27,605 bases of DNA from an uncultured Marvinbryantia sp. (GTDB lineage: Bacteria > Bacillota > Clostridia > Lachnospirales > Lachnospiraceae). Location: the NCBI GenBank assembly GCA_934373455.1, contig CAKRON010000025.1:1-27605 (forward strand), given 5' to 3'. The position numbers were made by a program, and so were the translations under genes. Under the pieces are notes generated by a model. The model did no database searches. It saw only the letters and a program-made list of their open reading frames with translations, and had not been told where the DNA came from. Shown here piece after piece: positions 1-7,522 of the stretch. Every line of letters begins with the position of its first letter. Within the stretch, counting starts at the first letter, position 1.

Positions 1-80
1 TTCGGCTATATCCTTCCCACTACCGGGTGGATTCGGGACTTTAACCCGTTAGAAACGTGCGCCGCTAGGCGCACATGAAA
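1..80 (+). other. GC-rich multi-hairpin segment and open-frame tail at window edge
   Basis: Three short inverted repeats follow each other: CCAC/GTGG near 18-31, CGGG/CCCG near 34-48, and a perfect 7-bp hairpin GTGCGCC-GCTA-GGCGCAC at 57-74. Frame 1 is open from the edge to a TGA at 76-78 and would end in NPLETCAARRT. Short predicted proteins ending in similar NPLE-type peptides are, from memory, common in Clostridia genomes, which suggests a repeated structured element that gets called as a gene. Whether it is coding or structural RNA cannot be decided from this fragment. Confidence 0.35.
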
Positions 81-82
81 CG

Positions 83-113
83 AAAAACTCTGGCATATCC
101 TGCCAGAGTTTTT
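83..113. terminator. Bidirectional intrinsic terminator after glgA
   Basis: A perfect 13-bp inverted repeat has arms AAAAACTCTGGCA and TGCCAGAGTTTTT around a 5-nt TATCC loop. It lies 26 nt beyond the glgA stop and carries a T tract on both strands, so it can end glgA transcription and also any plus-strand transcript entering from the left edge. Confidence 0.85.
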
Positions 114-138
114 CATAAGAAGCTCGTCTCACATCTGG

Positions 139-2304
139 TTATTTTTTCTTTCTGGCGCCTCGTCTTCCAGTTTTTTTAACCGGCGTTTTCTCTACCGCTT
201 CTGCTTTCTTTGGTTCCTCAGCCTTTACCGGTTCTTCGACCTTCTTTGATTCCTCAGCCTTTACCGGTTCTTCGATCTTCTTTGCTTCCTCGGCTTTTAC
301 CGGCTCTTCGACTTTCTTTGCTTCCTCGGCTTTTACCGGCTCTTCGACTTTCTTTGGTTCCTCTGCCTTTACCGGTTCTTCGACCTTCTTTGGTTCTTCA
401 GCTTTTACTGGCTTTTCAACCTTCTTTGGTTCTTCGGCTTTTACTGGTTCTTCAACCTTCTTTGGTTCTTCGGCTTTTACTGGTTCTTCAACCTTCTTTG
501 GTTCCTCGGCTTTTACCGGCTCTTCGACTTTCTTTGGTTCCTCTGCCTTTATCGGCTCTGCTTTTTTCGCAGCAGTTTTTCTTGTTGTTCTTTTTTTCGG
601 TGCGGCTGTTGTTTCTTTTTCTGAAGCAGTCTCTTTTTCAACCGTTTCTTCTGCTACTGTTGCTTTCTTTGCAGTTGTCGCTTTCTTTGCTGTAGTCTTT
701 CTGGCTGCCCGCTTCTTTGCCGGTGCTTTTTCTTTTGCAGGTGCAGCTTCTTTTTCGACTGCTTTTACCACTTCTTTTTCTACTGCTTTCTCTTCTATCA
801 ATGCAGGTGCCGGCTGAGCAGCTTCTTCTCTCTTTTCTTCTCCTCTCGGCCAGTACCATCCCAGCAGATGATCATACAGAATCTCATATTTCTCTGCTGA
901 CGCACTCCAGGAGAAATCTGCCTGCATCGCACGTTTCACAAGATCATTCCACTGATCTTTCTGATCATAGAAGATTCTCTCTGCATAACGTACTGTTGCC
1001 ATCATTTCATGCGCATTATAATTACGGAAACTAAATCCTGTTCCACTGTTTTCAAATTCATTAAATGGCACTACCGTATCCTTCAGCCCACCAGTTTCAC
1101 GTACAATCGGAATCGTTCCATATCTCAGACTCATGATCTGGCTCAAACCACACGGCTCAAACAATGACGGCATCAGGAATGCATCGCAGGAACCATAAAT
1201 TTTATGAGATAATTCATCGGAATAATAAATATTAGCTGACACTTTTCCTGAATATTTCCAAGCATAGTAACGGAACATATTTTCATAACGTTCCTCACCG
1301 GTACCTAATACTACAATCTGCACTTCATCCTGGCAGATTTCATCCAGAACACATTCAATCAGGTCAAATCCCTTCTGGTCTGTCAATCTGGATACGATAC
1401 CGATCATCATAACATTTGGATCTTCTTTTAATCCCAGCTGTCTCTGCAGTTCAACTTTATTTTTCGCTTTTTCTGTTAATACATTTTCTGTATTAAACTT
1501 ATACGGCAAATGAATGTCTGTCTCCGGATTGAAAATGTCATAGTCAATACCATTGACAATACCAGACAATACGTTAGAACGTGCCTGAAGCAGTTTATCC
1601 AGTTTCTCTCCGTAAAATTCTGTCTTAATTTCTTCTGCATAAGTTTCACTGACAGTGGTCACACGGTCTGCATAAACAATACCGCCTTTCAGCAGGTTAA
1701 CGTCCCCGTAAGCTTCCAGCTTATCCGGTGTAAAATAACTGTCTGAAATGCCAATAATATCCTGAATAATATTTTTATCATAGATTCCCTGGAATCTAAG
1801 ATTATGAATTGTCATAATCGTCTTAATGTTCTGGTAAAAAGGATTGGACTGGAATGCATCATTTAAATATACCGGAACCAGTGCCGCCTGCCAGTCATGA
1901 CAATGTATAATATCAGGTCTGAAATCTATAGATGGAAGCACGCTTAAAACAGCTCTTGAGAAAAATGCAAACTTTTCAATATCCCAGCGAATATCTTCAT
2001 ATGGCCATCCACCACTGAAATAATATTCATTATCAATGAAATAAAACGGAATTCCATCAATCTCTGTCTCCAGTACTCCCACGTACATATTTCTCCATGC
2101 AAGCTGCATCTCCAAATGTGTTTTGTACTGAAGTCTTTCTTTCCATTCACCTTTCATACATGCATACTTCGGTAAAATTACACGTACATCATACTTCTCT
2201 TTATCAAAATATTTTGGCAAAGTGCCTGCAACATCCGCAAGACCACCGGTCTTGATAAACGGCACTGCCTCAGAAGTAACAAATAATATTTTCTCTCTAG
2301 CCAT
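139..2304 (-). CDS. glgA: Glycogen synthase (ADP-glucose type, GT5) with long repetitive C-terminal tail
   Basis: Transfers glucose from ADP-glucose to the growing alpha-1,4-glucan in the cytoplasm. Residues 1 to about 478 form a complete GT5 enzyme: the ADP-glucose-binding KTGGL motif is at residues 18-22, an HDWQ motif follows, and the retaining-GT signature FEPCGLSQ...GG is present near residue 380. Usual family length is about 475-490 aa; this protein has 721. The extra 240 residues start with an Ala/Lys/Glu stretch containing histone H1-like AKKATTAKKA runs, continue as ten 12-residue repeats, and end in a basic GRRGARKKK. The start is set by AGGAG about 10 nt before the ATG. It is the last gene after the isomerase and aldolase (54-nt gap) and is separate from glgCD. 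The enzyme assignment is firm; the role of the tail is unknown. Confidence 0.95.
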   Translation of the reverse strand: MAREKILFVTSEAVPFIKTGGLADVAGTLPKYFDKEKYDVRVILPKYACMKGEWKERLQYKTHLEMQLAWRNMYVGVLETEIDGIPFYFIDNEYYFSGGWPYEDIRWDIEKFAFFSRAVLSVLPSIDFRPDIIHCHDWQAALVPVYLNDAFQSNPFYQNIKTIMTIHNLRFQGIYDKNIIQDIIGISDSYFTPDKLEAYGDVNLLKGGIVYADRVTTVSETYAEEIKTEFYGEKLDKLLQARSNVLSGIVNGIDYDIFNPETDIHLPYKFNTENVLTEKAKNKVELQRQLGLKEDPNVMMIGIVSRLTDQKGFDLIECVLDEICQDEVQIVVLGTGEERYENMFRYYAWKYSGKVSANIYYSDELSHKIYGSCDAFLMPSLFEPCGLSQIMSLRYGTIPIVRETGGLKDTVVPFNEFENSGTGFSFRNYNAHEMMATVRYAERIFYDQKDQWNDLVKRAMQADFSWSASAEKYEILYDHLLGWYWPRGEEKREEAAQPAPALIEEKAVEKEVVKAVEKEAAPAKEKAPAKKRAARKTTAKKATTAKKATVAEETVEKETASEKETTAAPKKRTTRKTAAKKAEPIKAEEPKKVEEPVKAEEPKKVEEPVKAEEPKKVEEPVKAEEPKKVEKPVKAEEPKKVEEPVKAEEPKKVEEPVKAEEAKKVEEPVKAEEAKKIEEPVKAEESKKVEEPVKAEEPKKAEAVEKTPVKKTGRRGARKKK
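190..549 (-). repeat. Ten in-frame 36-bp tandem repeats in glgA
   Basis: The repeat encodes KAEEPKKVEEPV ten times (residues 586-705). Variants are E to K in unit 4, P to A or S in units 7-9, V to I in unit 8, and a degenerate last unit. Codons differ between units (cct/ccg, gaa/gag), so the array is not a very recent copy of a single unit, but neighbouring units are nearly identical at the DNA level. The array sits wholly in one reading frame. Confidence 0.95.
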
Positions 2305-2358
2305 TCCCCTGCTGCTCCTTTCTTTCCTGTCTTTTTTATATTTTCTTTTTATCAGGCT

Positions 2359-3225
2359 CTATTCCTGTAACGCAAACATTTTCATTGCAGCCATAACGTT
2401 TTGCTTCATTCCTTCTCTTGCTTTTGAAGCCATTTCTGTGAAGAAATATGGTTTTCCTTCTGCTGCAGCTTTTACTGCTTCTGCCACTGCAGATCCACCG
2501 GCTACATCCATGTAAGTAAAATAATTAATCTTACGTACACCGGATTTAATTGCTGTATGATAGTCATCATGACTCACACCGGATCCTCCATGCATAACTA
2601 CCGGAATATTACCGGTCTGTGTACGCACATTCTTTACTACGTCAAAATCCAGCTTCGGTTCTGTAAGATAAATTCCATGTGTTGTTCCAAAGGAACACGC
2701 CAGAGCATCAATACCGGTCTGCGCTACGAAGTCTTTTGCAAGAACTGGATCTGTGTAGATCTTTGTCTCATCATTGGCTCCTGTACCTTCACCACTGCCG
2801 GTTTCTGTTCTTCCCATAGAGCCAAGCTCTGCTTCTACAGATGCACCTGCTGCATGTGCCATCTCTACTATTTTCTTGCTTAATGCTACATTTTCTTCAT
2901 ATGGAAGTGTGGAGCCATCAATCATAACGCCAGTAAATCCCATATCTAATGCCTGCTGCACTCTTTGGGCTGTGTCACCATGATCCAGATGTACGCATAC
3001 CGGAACGGATACACGCTTCGCATAATCAACCATCAGAGGTCCCATATCTGCCAGCAGATTAAAGCATTCATGTACCGGTGCAAACTGAATGATAACCGGA
3101 AGCTGCACTTCTTCTGCTGCACTCATAACTGCCTGCAATGATTCCATATTCGGAGCATTAAATGCACCAACTGCAATATTTTTTTCTTCAGCTATTTTCA
3201 GGATTTCTTTTAAAGTAACTAACAT
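2359..3225 (-). CDS. fba: Class II (metal-dependent) ketose-bisphosphate aldolase, fructose-1,6-bisphosphate aldolase type
   Basis: Reversibly cleaves a ketose 1,6-bisphosphate to glyceraldehyde-3-phosphate and dihydroxyacetone phosphate. The 288-aa length is typical of the class II FbaA/GatY/KbaY family. Visible signatures are VHLDHGDT (catalytic Asp and zinc-ligand His), the second zinc segment EAELGSMGRTETGSG, and a phosphate-binding MHGGSGVS segment. The start is supported by AAGGAG 8 nt upstream of the ATG. It lies 21 nt after the lyxose isomerase and 54 nt before glgA, so the three are probably co-transcribed. Substrate choice between fructose- and tagatose-bisphosphate cannot be settled by eye; a general glycolytic or gluconeogenic role fits glycogen context. 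Confidence 0.9.
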   Translation of the reverse strand: MLVTLKEILKIAEEKNIAVGAFNAPNMESLQAVMSAAEEVQLPVIIQFAPVHECFNLLADMGPLMVDYAKRVSVPVCVHLDHGDTAQRVQQALDMGFTGVMIDGSTLPYEENVALSKKIVEMAHAAGASVEAELGSMGRTETGSGEGTGANDETKIYTDPVLAKDFVAQTGIDALACSFGTTHGIYLTEPKLDFDVVKNVRTQTGNIPVVMHGGSGVSHDDYHTAIKSGVRKINYFTYMDVAGGSAVAEAVKAAAEGKPYFFTEMASKAREGMKQNVMAAMKMFALQE

Positions 3226-3246
3226 GTCGCATTCTCCTTGTCTCTT

Positions 3247-3933
3247 TTATTTTGCTGCCGGGTACTCATTGCAAAGCAGACGGTATGGCGGCTCGTCTTC
3301 TTCAATTTGTGGAAAACGTCCTGCCGGTGGATTGAAGCGGTTATCTGTTGTATCGTCATTGCACTGACTAACCTCTCCGATCAAGACTGCGCCTGTTCCC
3401 GGTTCTACTTCAAAATCATGATACATTCCCTGTGTAATTGTCAGACTCTCACCTGGTGTCAGCCTGATCTGTGTACCTGCCGGTACTACACGGGTGCATC
3501 CATCTGTATGTACTGTAACATCTCCTGTTTTATCAATTTCTTCATCTGGCAGTGAATTATACACACGAATCAGAATATTTCCACCACCTCTGTTGATAAT
3601 ATCTTCCATCTTGTACCAGTGGAAATGATTCATGGCATACTGACCTTCATCAAGATACAGCAGTTTCTCTGCATAAGGCTTCTTATATACATCCTGCATT
3701 TTCTGATTTCCATTTCTGATTGTAACTAATGAAAATCCTGTCTTATCGAAATCTCCCTGTCCGAAATCTGTGATGTCCCATCCAAGCATATTGTCACGGA
3801 CTTCATCGTATTCATGCCCCTTGTTTTCCCATTCTTCTGGTGTAAAATGGCAAAACGGAGGAAGATAATAGTTTAATTTATTTATCATATCTTCCATTTT
3901 CTTCAGTGCTCTATTGATTTCCGACCTTTTCAT
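3247..3933 (-). CDS. D-lyxose/D-mannose ketol-isomerase (cupin)
   Basis: A 228-aa cupin of the bacterial D-lyxose isomerase family (EC 5.3.1.15; converts D-lyxose to D-xylulose and often D-mannose to D-fructose). The N-terminus with SEINRALKKME, the segment PPFCHFTPEEW, and a metal-binding core with NHFHWYKMEDI (His, His, Glu) match the family; a second cupin half has GMYHDFEVEPG. It starts at ATG 3931-3933 behind GAAAGGG. It is the first gene of the run leading to the aldolase and glgA. A poor promoter-like TGGAAG-17-TATGAT lies upstream on the minus strand near 3978-4006, but I give it little weight. Family call is good; physiological substrate is inferred. Confidence 0.85.
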   Translation of the reverse strand: MKRSEINRALKKMEDMINKLNYYLPPFCHFTPEEWENKGHEYDEVRDNMLGWDITDFGQGDFDKTGFSLVTIRNGNQKMQDVYKKPYAEKLLYLDEGQYAMNHFHWYKMEDIINRGGGNILIRVYNSLPDEEIDKTGDVTVHTDGCTRVVPAGTQIRLTPGESLTITQGMYHDFEVEPGTGAVLIGEVSQCNDDTTDNRFNPPAGRFPQIEEDEPPYRLLCNEYPAAK

Positions 3934-4081
3934 ACTATTCGCCCTTTCTGATATAAGTTTTCGCTATATCTTACTTATCATATCATTTTTTTCTATATTC
4001 TTCCACCTCTCTTTCAGAAAAAATTCCTTAAAAATGAATATCTGATTAAATTTCTGTTAGGTTCTCTTTAGTATTCCCTGT

Positions 4082-4111
4082 TTGCACTGGTATTTCTCAT
4101 TCTCATATGAT
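4082..4111 (+). promoter_or_regulatory. Candidate sigma-A promoter for the phospholipid operon
   Basis: TTGCAC (4082-4087), an 18-nt spacer and TATGAT (4106-4111) precede the GGAGG at 4136-4140. The -10 matches five of six consensus bases; the -35 matches only three. Position in the divergent gap between the isomerase and the flippase-like gene is right. Confidence 0.5.
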
Positions 4112-4149
4112 AGACTGTAACTAATCTGACAAAACGGAGGAATGCGCCA

Positions 4150-5223
4150 TTGAATACAAAAGCAGACTCAAAAACATCATCCATACGTAATAAAATCATC
4201 TGCTTTATCGCCGCATTCCTGTTGGCAGTTCTGACGATTGCCACCGTACTGAAAGGTGGGGGGATTTCAGCGGATGAACTGATTGCAAGCATTCGTAATG
4301 CGTCTGTCCCCGGATTGATTGCCTCCATTCTCGGAATGTTAGGTTTTATCTACTTCGAAGGAGCGGCCCTGACTGTAATTGTCCGCAGTACAGGATATCC
4401 TGCAAGACACAGACGCGGTTTCGTTTATGCAGCGGCAGACATTTATTTTTCTGCTGTTACACCCTCTGCATCAGGCGGACAGCCGGCCAGCGCATTTTTT
4501 ATGATAAACGACGGCATACCGGCTGTTGTTGTCATGGCTGCACTTTTGTTGAATCTGATCATGTATACGATGGCCATTTTTACAATTGGTCTCTTTGCAA
4601 TTCTACTGTTTCCGGAGATCTTTCTTCATTTCAGTCCGATCTGCAAAGTTCTTATCATCATCGGAATCTTTACTTTAATCGGTCTGACATTTTTGTTTTA
4701 TCTGCTTCTTCGCAGGCAGCGGTTACTCCAGCGTCTGGCACTTGGATGTGCTTCGATTCTGGAACGGCTTCACTGTCGGCATATTGCAGCGAAAATCCGG
4801 CATAAGCTGGATCAGGCCTTAACAGAATACAGTGAATGTGTAGATCTGATTTTTGGCAAAAAAAAGATGCTGGCACAGGTTTACCTGCTGAATCTCTTAC
4901 AGCGGCTGTCACAGCTTATGGTTACTGTGTTTACTTTTTGTGCTATACACGGAAATCCTTCCAAAATCATGGAACTTTTTGCCACACAGATATATGTCGT
5001 ACTTGGTTCCAACAGTGTACCTGTACCAGGTTCTATGGGTGTTACTGACTATCTGATGCTAAACGGCTATATGGAACTTATGACAAAAGACCAGGCTTAC
5101 CGCCTGGAAATACTAAGCCGGGGATTGTCCTTTTATGTCTGCATGATGATCAGTATGATCACAACCGGATTAGGATATCTTCTGCTAAAAAAAAGAAAAC
5201 GGGGGAATAATAAAAAAGAATGA
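4150..5223 (+). CDS. Flippase-like integral membrane protein, LPG_synthase_TM (UPF0104) family
   Basis: A 357-aa polytopic protein with about eight hydrophobic segments. It matches the family of the MprF N-terminal flippase domain (PF03706): an early AVLTIATVLKGGG helix, SVTPSASGGQPASAFF after the third segment, and the conserved late loop NSVPVPGSMGVTDY before the final helices. MprF domains of this type move modified lipids across the membrane; stand-alone members are mostly uncharacterised. A TTG start at 4150 is chosen because GGAGG ends 10 nt before it, there is no in-frame ATG nearby, and the closer ATG at 4142 opens only a three-codon frame whose TGA overlaps this TTG. The stop overlaps the pssA start (ATGA), indicating translational coupling. 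Context suggests it handles a lipid made by this operon; that is inference. Confidence 0.8.
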   Translation: MNTKADSKTSSIRNKIICFIAAFLLAVLTIATVLKGGGISADELIASIRNASVPGLIASILGMLGFIYFEGAALTVIVRSTGYPARHRRGFVYAAADIYFSAVTPSASGGQPASAFFMINDGIPAVVVMAALLLNLIMYTMAIFTIGLFAILLFPEIFLHFSPICKVLIIIGIFTLIGLTFLFYLLLRRQRLLQRLALGCASILERLHCRHIAAKIRHKLDQALTEYSECVDLIFGKKKMLAQVYLLNLLQRLSQLMVTVFTFCAIHGNPSKIMELFATQIYVVLGSNSVPVPGSMGVTDYLMLNGYMELMTKDQAYRLEILSRGLSFYVCMMISMITTGLGYLLLKKRKRGNNKKE

Positions 5224-5936
5224 TTGGATTTTATGATTACACAGTGATTTTAACGTATTTGTCTCTTTTATCCGGAGCATCAGGCATCATTGTCTGCTTA
5301 AATGGTATCGGTCATCCTTATCTGGGCATGTTCTTTCTGCTCTTTTCCGGTTTGTGTGATACTTTCGACGGTAAAGTTGCCCGCAGTAAGAAGAACCGCA
5401 CCTCTCAGGAAAAGCTTTTTGGAATCCAGATTGATTCTCTCTCTGATCTGGTTGCTTTCGGTGTACTTCCTGCCTGTATCGGTATCGCCATGCTGCGCTG
5501 CAGCCTGCAATATACCACACAGCCAAGTATTCACCTCACCCGCCTTCAGGCAAAACCTGTATTTTTCCAGGTTATTTTAACTGTCATTGCCGCTTTTTAT
5601 GTACTTGCCGCCATGATTCGTCTGGCATACTTTAATGTACTGGAAGAAGAGGATCAGAACCGCGATGAAAATGGTGAAAAAATATACCTGGGTCTTCCAG
5701 TCACCAGCGCTGCTCTTATATTTCCGGCGGTACTGCTCTTACACGTATTTATCAGTGCTGATCTGACTTTATTGTATTTTGGTGTACTGATCGTAATGGG
5801 ATTTTTATTCTTATCCAAAATACATATCAAGAAACCACAAAACAAGCAGATTGCTCTGATGATCTTTTTCGGCGCACTGGAATTTATCATTCTGACACTC
5901 ATTCTGGTTTTCTTAAAAACAGGAGGTCCAAGATAA
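5220..5936 (+). CDS. pssA: CDP-diacylglycerol--serine O-phosphatidyltransferase
   Basis: Makes phosphatidylserine from CDP-diacylglycerol and serine at the membrane. The 238-aa protein has the CDP-alcohol phosphatidyltransferase signature: D47, D50-G51, A54-R55, G68, D72 and D76 in CDTFDGKVAR...FGIQIDSLSD. The gap between AR and G is 12 residues instead of the eight seen in the classical pattern, as I recall for other serine-type enzymes of Firmicutes. Several membrane helices follow. ATG 5220 overlaps the previous stop by four bases. The downstream decarboxylase strongly supports serine as the alcohol. Confidence 0.92.
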   Translation: MIGFYDYTVILTYLSLLSGASGIIVCLNGIGHPYLGMFFLLFSGLCDTFDGKVARSKKNRTSQEKLFGIQIDSLSDLVAFGVLPACIGIAMLRCSLQYTTQPSIHLTRLQAKPVFFQVILTVIAAFYVLAAMIRLAYFNVLEEEDQNRDENGEKIYLGLPVTSAALIFPAVLLLHVFISADLTLLYFGVLIVMGFLFLSKIHIKKPQNKQIALMIFFGALEFIILTLILVFLKTGGPR

Positions 5937-6769
5937 TGACTTCACTTGAATTTCTCTACCATACGGCTCCCGGTCGTATGGTGCTGAAAGTTCTGACAAA
6001 ACCCGGTATTTCAAAAGTATGTGGCCGATTTCTGGACAGTCCGCTTTCTTACTGTCTGATCAAACCCTTTACCCGAAAAAATCAAATATGTCTGTCAGAC
6101 TATCAGCTAAATTCTATACACAGTTTCAATGATTTTTTTTCCAGAAAAATAAAACCGAATCTGCGTCCAATGGATAAAGATCCATTTCATCTGGCTGCTC
6201 CATGCGATGGACTTCTTTCTGTTTGGAAAATCAACGAAGATACCGTGCTTCCTGTGAAGCAGAGCCATTATACGATTTCTTCTTTACTGGCAGATTCGAA
6301 TCTTGCCAGGCGCTACAACGACGGTTACTGTTTTGTCTTCCGTCTTTGTGTCAATCACTATCACCGCTACTGCTATGTGGATTCCGGAAGAAAAAGCAGC
6401 AATCGTTCTATAGACGGTCATCTTCATACGGTACAGCCGATTGCTTTGCATGACATTCCGGTCTTTACCGAAAACAGCCGTGAATACACCCTGATTCAAT
6501 CGCCTCATCTTGGGACGCTTCTACAGATGGAAGTAGGTGCCATGCTGGTAGGGCGGATTGTAAATCACAAGGATTCCGGCATGGTCATCCGCGGACAGGA
6601 AAAAGGCTTTTTCCAATATGGCGGATCTACTATTATCGTACTCACTGAAAAAGGGAAAGTATCTCTCCGTGAAGATATTTCTTTACATTCTAAAAACGGT
6701 GTGGAAACACCGGTAAAAATGGGGGAAACAATTGCCTATGCGAAAATGGATTCAAAAACTTATTCCTGA
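5936..6769 (+). CDS. psd: Phosphatidylserine decarboxylase (pyruvoyl enzyme)
   Basis: Converts phosphatidylserine to phosphatidylethanolamine. The 277-aa proenzyme shows FNDFFSRKIKPNLRP (residues 64-78), the PCDG segment with D91, the histidine segment VNHYHRYCYVDSG (H141/H143), HTVQPIAL, and the self-cleavage site GGST with S231. The canonical E. coli site is LGST, so here Leu is Gly, which occurs in Gram-positive type enzymes. Cleavage before S231 would yield the small pyruvoyl alpha chain of about 47 residues. AGGAGG lies 9 nt before the ATG, which overlaps the pssA stop (TAATG). Confidence 0.93.
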   Translation: MTSLEFLYHTAPGRMVLKVLTKPGISKVCGRFLDSPLSYCLIKPFTRKNQICLSDYQLNSIHSFNDFFSRKIKPNLRPMDKDPFHLAAPCDGLLSVWKINEDTVLPVKQSHYTISSLLADSNLARRYNDGYCFVFRLCVNHYHRYCYVDSGRKSSNRSIDGHLHTVQPIALHDIPVFTENSREYTLIQSPHLGTLLQMEVGAMLVGRIVNHKDSGMVIRGQEKGFFQYGGSTIIVLTEKGKVSLREDISLHSKNGVETPVKMGETIAYAKMDSKTYS

Positions 6770-7376
6770 TTATGCCATAAAACCACTGATCGTTGCGCTG
6801 ACTGCCAATTTTACGATTTATCTGGGTACCTCCGGCCTGCGAAATTTTCTCACGTTTCATTCTCTTTCTTCGCCAATTGATGACCGGATTCCTTTTTTTC
6901 CACCTTTTATTATCTTCTATATTCTGGCTTTTCTCCAATGGATTATAAATTATCTGTTGATTGCCAGAGAAGGGAAATCTTTTTGTTTTCGATTTGTGTA
7001 CGGTGACGCTATTTCCAAAGTGTTCTGTCTGATTTTCTTTCTTTTCTGGCCAACTACACTGACACGTCCGGAAGTCACAGGAAATGGAATCTGCGAGCAG
7101 CTGGTGCGTCTGATTTATCAGATTGATGCACCGGTAAATCTTTTTCCATCCATTCACTGTCTGGAAAGCTGGTGCTGCATACATGCGGCTCTTTGCATGA
7201 AAAAAACACCACGCTGGTACCTTCCGGTTACCATCGTGATGTCTCTGTGTGTATTTGCTTCTACTCTCCTCGTTAAACAACATGTGTTTATTGATATCAT
7301 TGGCGGTATTCTGGTATTTGAAGCAGGCTATTTCATCGCTAAAACCTGGTTCACACACGCTCCATATCATACCTAA
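6732..7376 (+). CDS. PAP2-superfamily membrane phosphatase
   Basis: A 214-aa integral membrane protein with about six hydrophobic segments and the three PAP2 motifs: RP at 112-113, PSIH at 139-142, and S177...H184...D188 (STLLVKQHVFID). These build the histidine-phosphatase active site facing the outer side of the membrane. Candidate substrates include phosphatidate, phosphatidylglycerophosphate or undecaprenyl diphosphate, or it may act as a headgroup transferase of the PAP2_3 type. It overlaps the end of psd by 38 bases. The start could be TTG 6732, six nt after GGGGG, or ATG 6738, 12 nt after it; spacing favours TTG. Position as last gene of the phospholipid operon suggests a lipid substrate. 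Confidence 0.82.
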   Translation: MPMRKWIQKLIPDYAIKPLIVALTANFTIYLGTSGLRNFLTFHSLSSPIDDRIPFFPPFIIFYILAFLQWIINYLLIAREGKSFCFRFVYGDAISKVFCLIFFLFWPTTLTRPEVTGNGICEQLVRLIYQIDAPVNLFPSIHCLESWCCIHAALCMKKTPRWYLPVTIVMSLCVFASTLLVKQHVFIDIIGGILVFEAGYFIAKTWFTHAPYHT

Positions 7377-7491
7377 AAGGTATCATATACCATTCAAACT
7401 AAATATTTCAAATTTTTTTTCTTTCATGTTATAGTGTACTCAGATAAGAGATTTTTGCTTATTATCTCATATATAATAAATACACTCTCCA

Positions 7492-7521
7492 GGAGCCGTT
7501 TTCCAGCGGCTCCACTTTTTT
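7492..7521 (+). terminator. Intrinsic terminator of the phospholipid operon
   Basis: A 7-bp GC-rich stem GGAGCCG/CGGCTCC with an 8-nt loop is followed by AC and six T. It lies 116 nt after the PAP2 stop and just before the end of the convergent gene. The AT-rich stretch 7377-7491 holds no further gene that I can support. Confidence 0.85.
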
Positions 7522-7522
7522 A

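Noticed and set aside
1..80. rRNA or tRNA end at the window edge
   Set aside because: The hairpins do not fit a tRNA cloverleaf, CCA end or 5S rRNA pattern that I can recognise.
121..138. TCTCACATCTG near the glgA stop as a further trace of the dispersed element
   Set aside because: Only 11 bases match the element tail, with no hairpin beside them; chance cannot be excluded.
190..549. CRISPR-like regular repeat spacing
   Set aside because: The repeats are contiguous codon units in one frame of glgA without unique spacers; the same holds for 12007-12324 and 17233-17553.
210..695. Long plus-strand open frame rich in Leu, Pro and Ser opposite glgA
   Set aside because: It is the antisense image of the glgA repeat tail; the regular repeats and lack of a ribosome binding site explain the open frame.
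6690..7370. 226-codon minus-strand frame opposite the PAP2 gene
   Set aside because: The plus-strand protein shows all three PAP2 motifs; the minus frame shows no family features and would overlap it fully.
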